Positions 38,949 to 41,565 of a DNA stretch of 41,565 nucleotides are shown in pieces; positions within the stretch are counted from its first letter, which is position 1; the number at the start of each line of letters is the position of its first letter. The notes under the pieces were generated by a model that saw only the letters and a list, made by a program, of their open reading frames with translations, searched no databases and was not told where the DNA came from. This DNA is from Novimethylophilus sp036504375. GTDB taxonomy: Bacteria; Pseudomonadota; Gammaproteobacteria; Burkholderiales; Methylophilaceae. The position numbers and the translations under genes are program-made. The stretch is taken from positions 1 to 41,565 of the forward strand of contig NZ_DASXVH010000052.1 in assembly GCF_036504375.1 (NCBI RefSeq), in the 5' to 3' direction.

Positions 38949-41003
38949 ATGAACAATCCCTTGCTTCATTTCGGCGGTTTGCCGCAATTCGACCGCATCC
39001 GGCCGGAACACGTCACGCCTGCGGTCGAGCAGTTGCTGGAAGAGAGTCGTACCTTGCTGGCGCAGCTCGAAGCCGATGCCGCCGCACCCCGCTGGGATAA
39101 TTTCGTGCGCCCGCTGGAAGACGCCGAGGAACGCCTGGGCCGCGCCTGGGCGCAGGTGTCGCATACCAACTCGGTGGTCAATACGCCCGAGCTGCGCGAG
39201 GCCTACAACGCCAATTTGTCCAAGCTCACCGCATTCTACGCCGACTTGTCGCAGAATGAGGCGCTGTACGCCAAGTACAAGCAGCTGCGCGCCGGTGCCG
39301 ATTTCGAGCGCTTGAGCGCGGCGCAGCGCAAGATTATAGAAAACGAGTTGCGCGATTTCCGCCTGGGCGGCGCCGAGCTGCCGCAGGACAAGAAGGCGCG
39401 GTTCAAGGCGATTCAGGAAGAACTGTCCGCGCTGTCGGCCAAGTTTGAGGAAAACGTGATGGACGCGACCGATGCTTACGCGCTGTTCATCGAGGACGAA
39501 AGCCGCTTGGCCGGTATCCCCGCCGATGCGCTGCAAGCCGCGCGCGAAGCGGCGGAGAAGGATGGCCAAGGTAAAGACAATAAAAAGCCGGGCTGGAAGT
39601 TCACGCTGCATTTCCCTTCCTACATGCCGGTGCTGCAATACGCGGACGACCGCAAGCTGCGCGAACAGCTATATTTTGCCTATGCCACGCGCGCCTCGGA
39701 ATTTGGTAAGCCGGAACTGGACAACACCGGGCTCATTGCGCAGATTCTCAAGTTGCGGCGCGAAGCCGCGCGGCTGCTGGGCTACGACGATTACGCACAG
39801 GTTTCGCTTGCCACCAAGATGGCGCAGACGCCGGCGCAGGTGATGGATTTCCTGCGCAGCCTGGGAAGCCGCGCGCGGCCGTTCGCCGAGCGCGACATGG
39901 ACGAGTTGCGCGAGTTTGCCGCAAAGCTGGGCCTGGACGAGCTGGAAGCCTGGGATGTGGCCTATGTTTCGGAAAAACTGCGCGAAGAGCGCTACGCCTT
40001 TTCCGATCAGGAAGTGAAGCAGTATTTCCCCGAGCCGCAGGTGCTGCAAGGGTTGTTCCGCGTGATCAGCTCGCTGTACGGCGTGCAGGTGCGCAAGGCC
40101 GATGCGCCGGTGTGGCACGCCGACGTCGGCTTCTTTGAGATCGTCGACCGCGACGGCCAGTTGGTCGGCCAGTTCTATCTCGACCTCTACGCCCGCGACA
40201 AGAAGCGCGGCGGCGCCTGGATGGACGAGGCCATTACCAGGCGCAGAAAGGTGCACGGCATCGAGACGCCGGTGGCCTTCCTCACCTGCAATTTCTCCGC
40301 GCCGGTCGGCAACAAACCGGCGCTGTTCACGCACGACGAAGTGATCACGCTGTTCCACGAATTCGGCCACGGCCTGCACCATCTGCTGACCAAGGTCGAG
40401 GAATACGGCGTTTCCGGCATCAAGGGCGTGGAGTGGGACGCGGTCGAACTGCCCAGCCAGTTCATGGAAAATTTCTGCTGGGAATGGGACGTGCTGCGGC
40501 ATATGACGGCGCATGTCGATAGTGGCGAGCCGCTGCCTAAGCCGCTGTACGACAAGATGGTCGCCGCGAAGAACTTCCAGGCTGGCCTGCAAACCCTGCG
40601 CCAGATCGAGTTCGCGCTGTTCGATATGAGATTGCATGGCGAATTCGACCCGCAGGGCAGCAAGACCGCGCTGGATTTGTTGCTCGAGGTGCGCAAGGAA
40701 GTCGCGGTGGTGTTCCCGCCGGTCTACAACCGCTTCCCCAACAACTTCACGCACATTTTCGCCGGCGGTTACGCAGCGGGCTACTACAGCTACAAGTGGG
40801 CAGAAGTGCTGTCGGCGGACGCCTACAGCCTGTTCGAGGAAAATGGCGTGCTGAGCGAGGAAACCGGCCGGCGCTTCTGGAGCGAAATCCTGGCCCAGGG
40901 CGGCTCGCGCCCGGCACTGGAATCCTTCGTCGCATTCAGGGGCAGGGAGCCGACGCTGGACGCTTTGCTGCGCCACAACGGCATGGTGGAAACGGCGGCA
41001 TGA
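38949..41003 (+). CDS. prlC: Oligopeptidase A (M3 family metallopeptidase)
   Basis: Zinc peptidase that degrades short peptides, including cleaved signal peptides, in the cytoplasm. It has 684 residues. The zinc motif FHEFGHGLHHLL (first His near 470) is complete, and KGVEWDAVELPSQFMENFCW holds the third ligand. GGYAAGYYSYKWAEVLSADAY near the C-terminus is the conserved substrate-binding loop. Its stop overlaps the next start as ATGA. Confidence 0.96.
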   Translation: MNNPLLHFGGLPQFDRIRPEHVTPAVEQLLEESRTLLAQLEADAAAPRWDNFVRPLEDAEERLGRAWAQVSHTNSVVNTPELREAYNANLSKLTAFYADLSQNEALYAKYKQLRAGADFERLSAAQRKIIENELRDFRLGGAELPQDKKARFKAIQEELSALSAKFEENVMDATDAYALFIEDESRLAGIPADALQAAREAAEKDGQGKDNKKPGWKFTLHFPSYMPVLQYADDRKLREQLYFAYATRASEFGKPELDNTGLIAQILKLRREAARLLGYDDYAQVSLATKMAQTPAQVMDFLRSLGSRARPFAERDMDELREFAAKLGLDELEAWDVAYVSEKLREERYAFSDQEVKQYFPEPQVLQGLFRVISSLYGVQVRKADAPVWHADVGFFEIVDRDGQLVGQFYLDLYARDKKRGGAWMDEAITRRRKVHGIETPVAFLTCNFSAPVGNKPALFTHDEVITLFHEFGHGLHHLLTKVEEYGVSGIKGVEWDAVELPSQFMENFCWEWDVLRHMTAHVDSGEPLPKPLYDKMVAAKNFQAGLQTLRQIEFALFDMRLHGEFDPQGSKTALDLLLEVRKEVAVVFPPVYNRFPNNFTHIFAGGYAAGYYSYKWAEVLSADAYSLFEENGVLSEETGRRFWSEILAQGGSRPALESFVAFRGREPTLDALLRHNGMVETAA

Positions 41004-41560
41004 GATTCGCCTGGGTATGGGTTCTGCTGGCAGCCGTTCCGGCCTGGGCCGGCGACCTGTACAAATGGCAGGCCGAGAACGGCATCACCCGCTACAGCGA
41101 CCAGATGCCGCCTCCCGGCGCGAAAAACGTGCAGAAGCTCAAAAGCACGGTCAATGCGCTGATGGCCGAAAAGCCGGCGGCGGCGCTGCCTGACGAGTCG
41201 CGCACAGCGGCCATGAAACATCCGATCACGCTCTACTCCTTCGACGATTGCGGCGATCCTTGCAAGCAGGCGGAGGCGTTTCTCGACAAGCGCGGCGTGC
41301 CATATACCGTCAAGAGCAGCAATGCGGACAAGGCTGAAATGAAGAAGCTCACCGGTAAACTGGAAGCGCCGGTGATTGTGTTCGGCAACACCGCCCCCAT
41401 CGCCGGCTTCGAGGAAGGCCGCTGGAACAGGGAGCTGGATCTGGCAGGTTATGCCAAGAGCAACCCTTACCTCAAGCCCGGCGCGAGCATGGCGATCAAG
41501 TCGCCGCCCAGGGAGCAGGCGCCCGGCTCCGAAACCGCGCCGGGAAATAATCTGCAATGA
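41000..41560 (+). CDS. DUF4124-glutaredoxin fusion, secreted
   Basis: A 186-residue exported protein. The signal peptide (MRFAWVWVLLAAVPAWAG) is followed by a DUF4124 domain (LYKWQAENGITRYSDQMPPP) and then a glutaredoxin-like thioredoxin fold (about 75-150, ITLYSFDDCGDPCKQAEAFL) with a C-x-x-x-C in place of the usual C-x-x-C, and APVIVFG as the cis-Pro region. A periplasmic thiol role is possible. The tail is Pro-rich. The start overlaps the prlC stop, so a longer upstream frame inside prlC was rejected. Confidence 0.85.
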   Translation: MRFAWVWVLLAAVPAWAGDLYKWQAENGITRYSDQMPPPGAKNVQKLKSTVNALMAEKPAAALPDESRTAAMKHPITLYSFDDCGDPCKQAEAFLDKRGVPYTVKSSNADKAEMKKLTGKLEAPVIVFGNTAPIAGFEEGRWNRELDLAGYAKSNPYLKPGASMAIKSPPREQAPGSETAPGNNLQ

Positions 41561-41565
41561 AGCTG
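41557..41565 (+). CDS. Start of a further gene (only three codons in the window)
   Basis: ATG AAG CTG begins at the last bases of the window and overlaps the previous stop as ATGA, the pattern seen at the prlC junction. It would continue the same operon. In several betaproteobacteria an exonuclease III gene begins this way, but three codons are not enough to say so. Confidence 0.35.

Noticed and set aside
1..41565. CRISPR array, tRNA, rRNA, prophage or transposase
   Set aside because: No regularly spaced direct repeats, no cloverleaf with T-loop consensus, and no recombinase or phage structural protein in any frame I read.

Overview
The window is a GC-rich, densely packed bacterial chromosome segment, almost entirely core metabolism and cell-envelope genes. 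The gene content (pilMNOPQ-aroK-aroB, yebC-ruvC, hemA-prfA, metX-metW, rpe-gph-trpEGDC) and the sequence style point to a betaproteobacterium. A Nitrosomonadales/Gallionellaceae-type organism is my best guess, but this is an inference from the sequence alone. No rRNA, tRNA, CRISPR array, transposase or phage module was seen.

Layout. 1-2476 (minus strand): 5' end of ruvC, yebC, an EamA transporter and its MarR regulator, with a SlyA-like operator. 2594-3022 (plus): a two-CBS protein. 3019-12073 (minus): trhP-type U32 protein, dgt-like triphosphohydrolase, aroB, aroK and the type IV pilus genes pilQ, pilP, pilO, pilN, pilM, with genes overlapping or nearly touching. 12234-15971 (plus): penicillin-binding protein 1A, a degenerate nucleotidyltransferase-like protein and a YcgR/PilZ c-di-GMP effector. 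15985-22796 (minus): a long cluster read as rpe, small lipoprotein, gph, trp leader peptide, trpE, trpG, trpD, trpC, hemB. 22921-25305 (plus): hemA and prfA. 25469-26305 (minus): an AT-richer accessory gene. 26505-32271 (minus): AsmA-like protein, ExoD-like protein, uppP and an AmpG-like permease. 32383-33054 (plus): a TauE/SafE-type membrane protein. 33042-34792 (minus): metX-metW. 34814-35988 (plus): gamma-carbonic anhydrase and a conserved hypothetical gene. 36093-37524: an islet in which a dinD homologue lies between two ~220-bp inverted repeats. 37596-38459 (minus): prmC. 38603-41565 (plus): DUF4870 protein, prlC, a DUF4124-glutaredoxin protein and the first codons of another gene.

The most interesting signals are regulatory or structural. 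(1) A 15-codon leader ORF with the Trp pattern W-R-W-W lies between gph and trpE, with a pairing element overlapping the Trp codons; this looks like an attenuation leader. (2) The dinD homologue is bracketed by inverted copies of a structured repeat whose main hairpin shows several compensatory base-pair changes between the copies. (3) metX and the gamma-carbonic anhydrase gene diverge from start codons only 21 bp apart, with two overlapping -10 elements on opposite strands placed so that both mRNAs could be leaderless. (4) ruvC has no ATG, GTG or TTG that would keep its first catalytic aspartate. (5) prmC, usually next to prfA, is 12 kb away in opposite orientation, as if the stretch between had been inverted.

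Functional themes: peptidoglycan and envelope work (PBP1A, UppP, AmpG-like permease, AsmA), type IV pili and c-di-GMP control, chorismate and tryptophan synthesis, tetrapyrrole synthesis (hemA, hemB), methionine synthesis, and translation termination (prfA, prmC).
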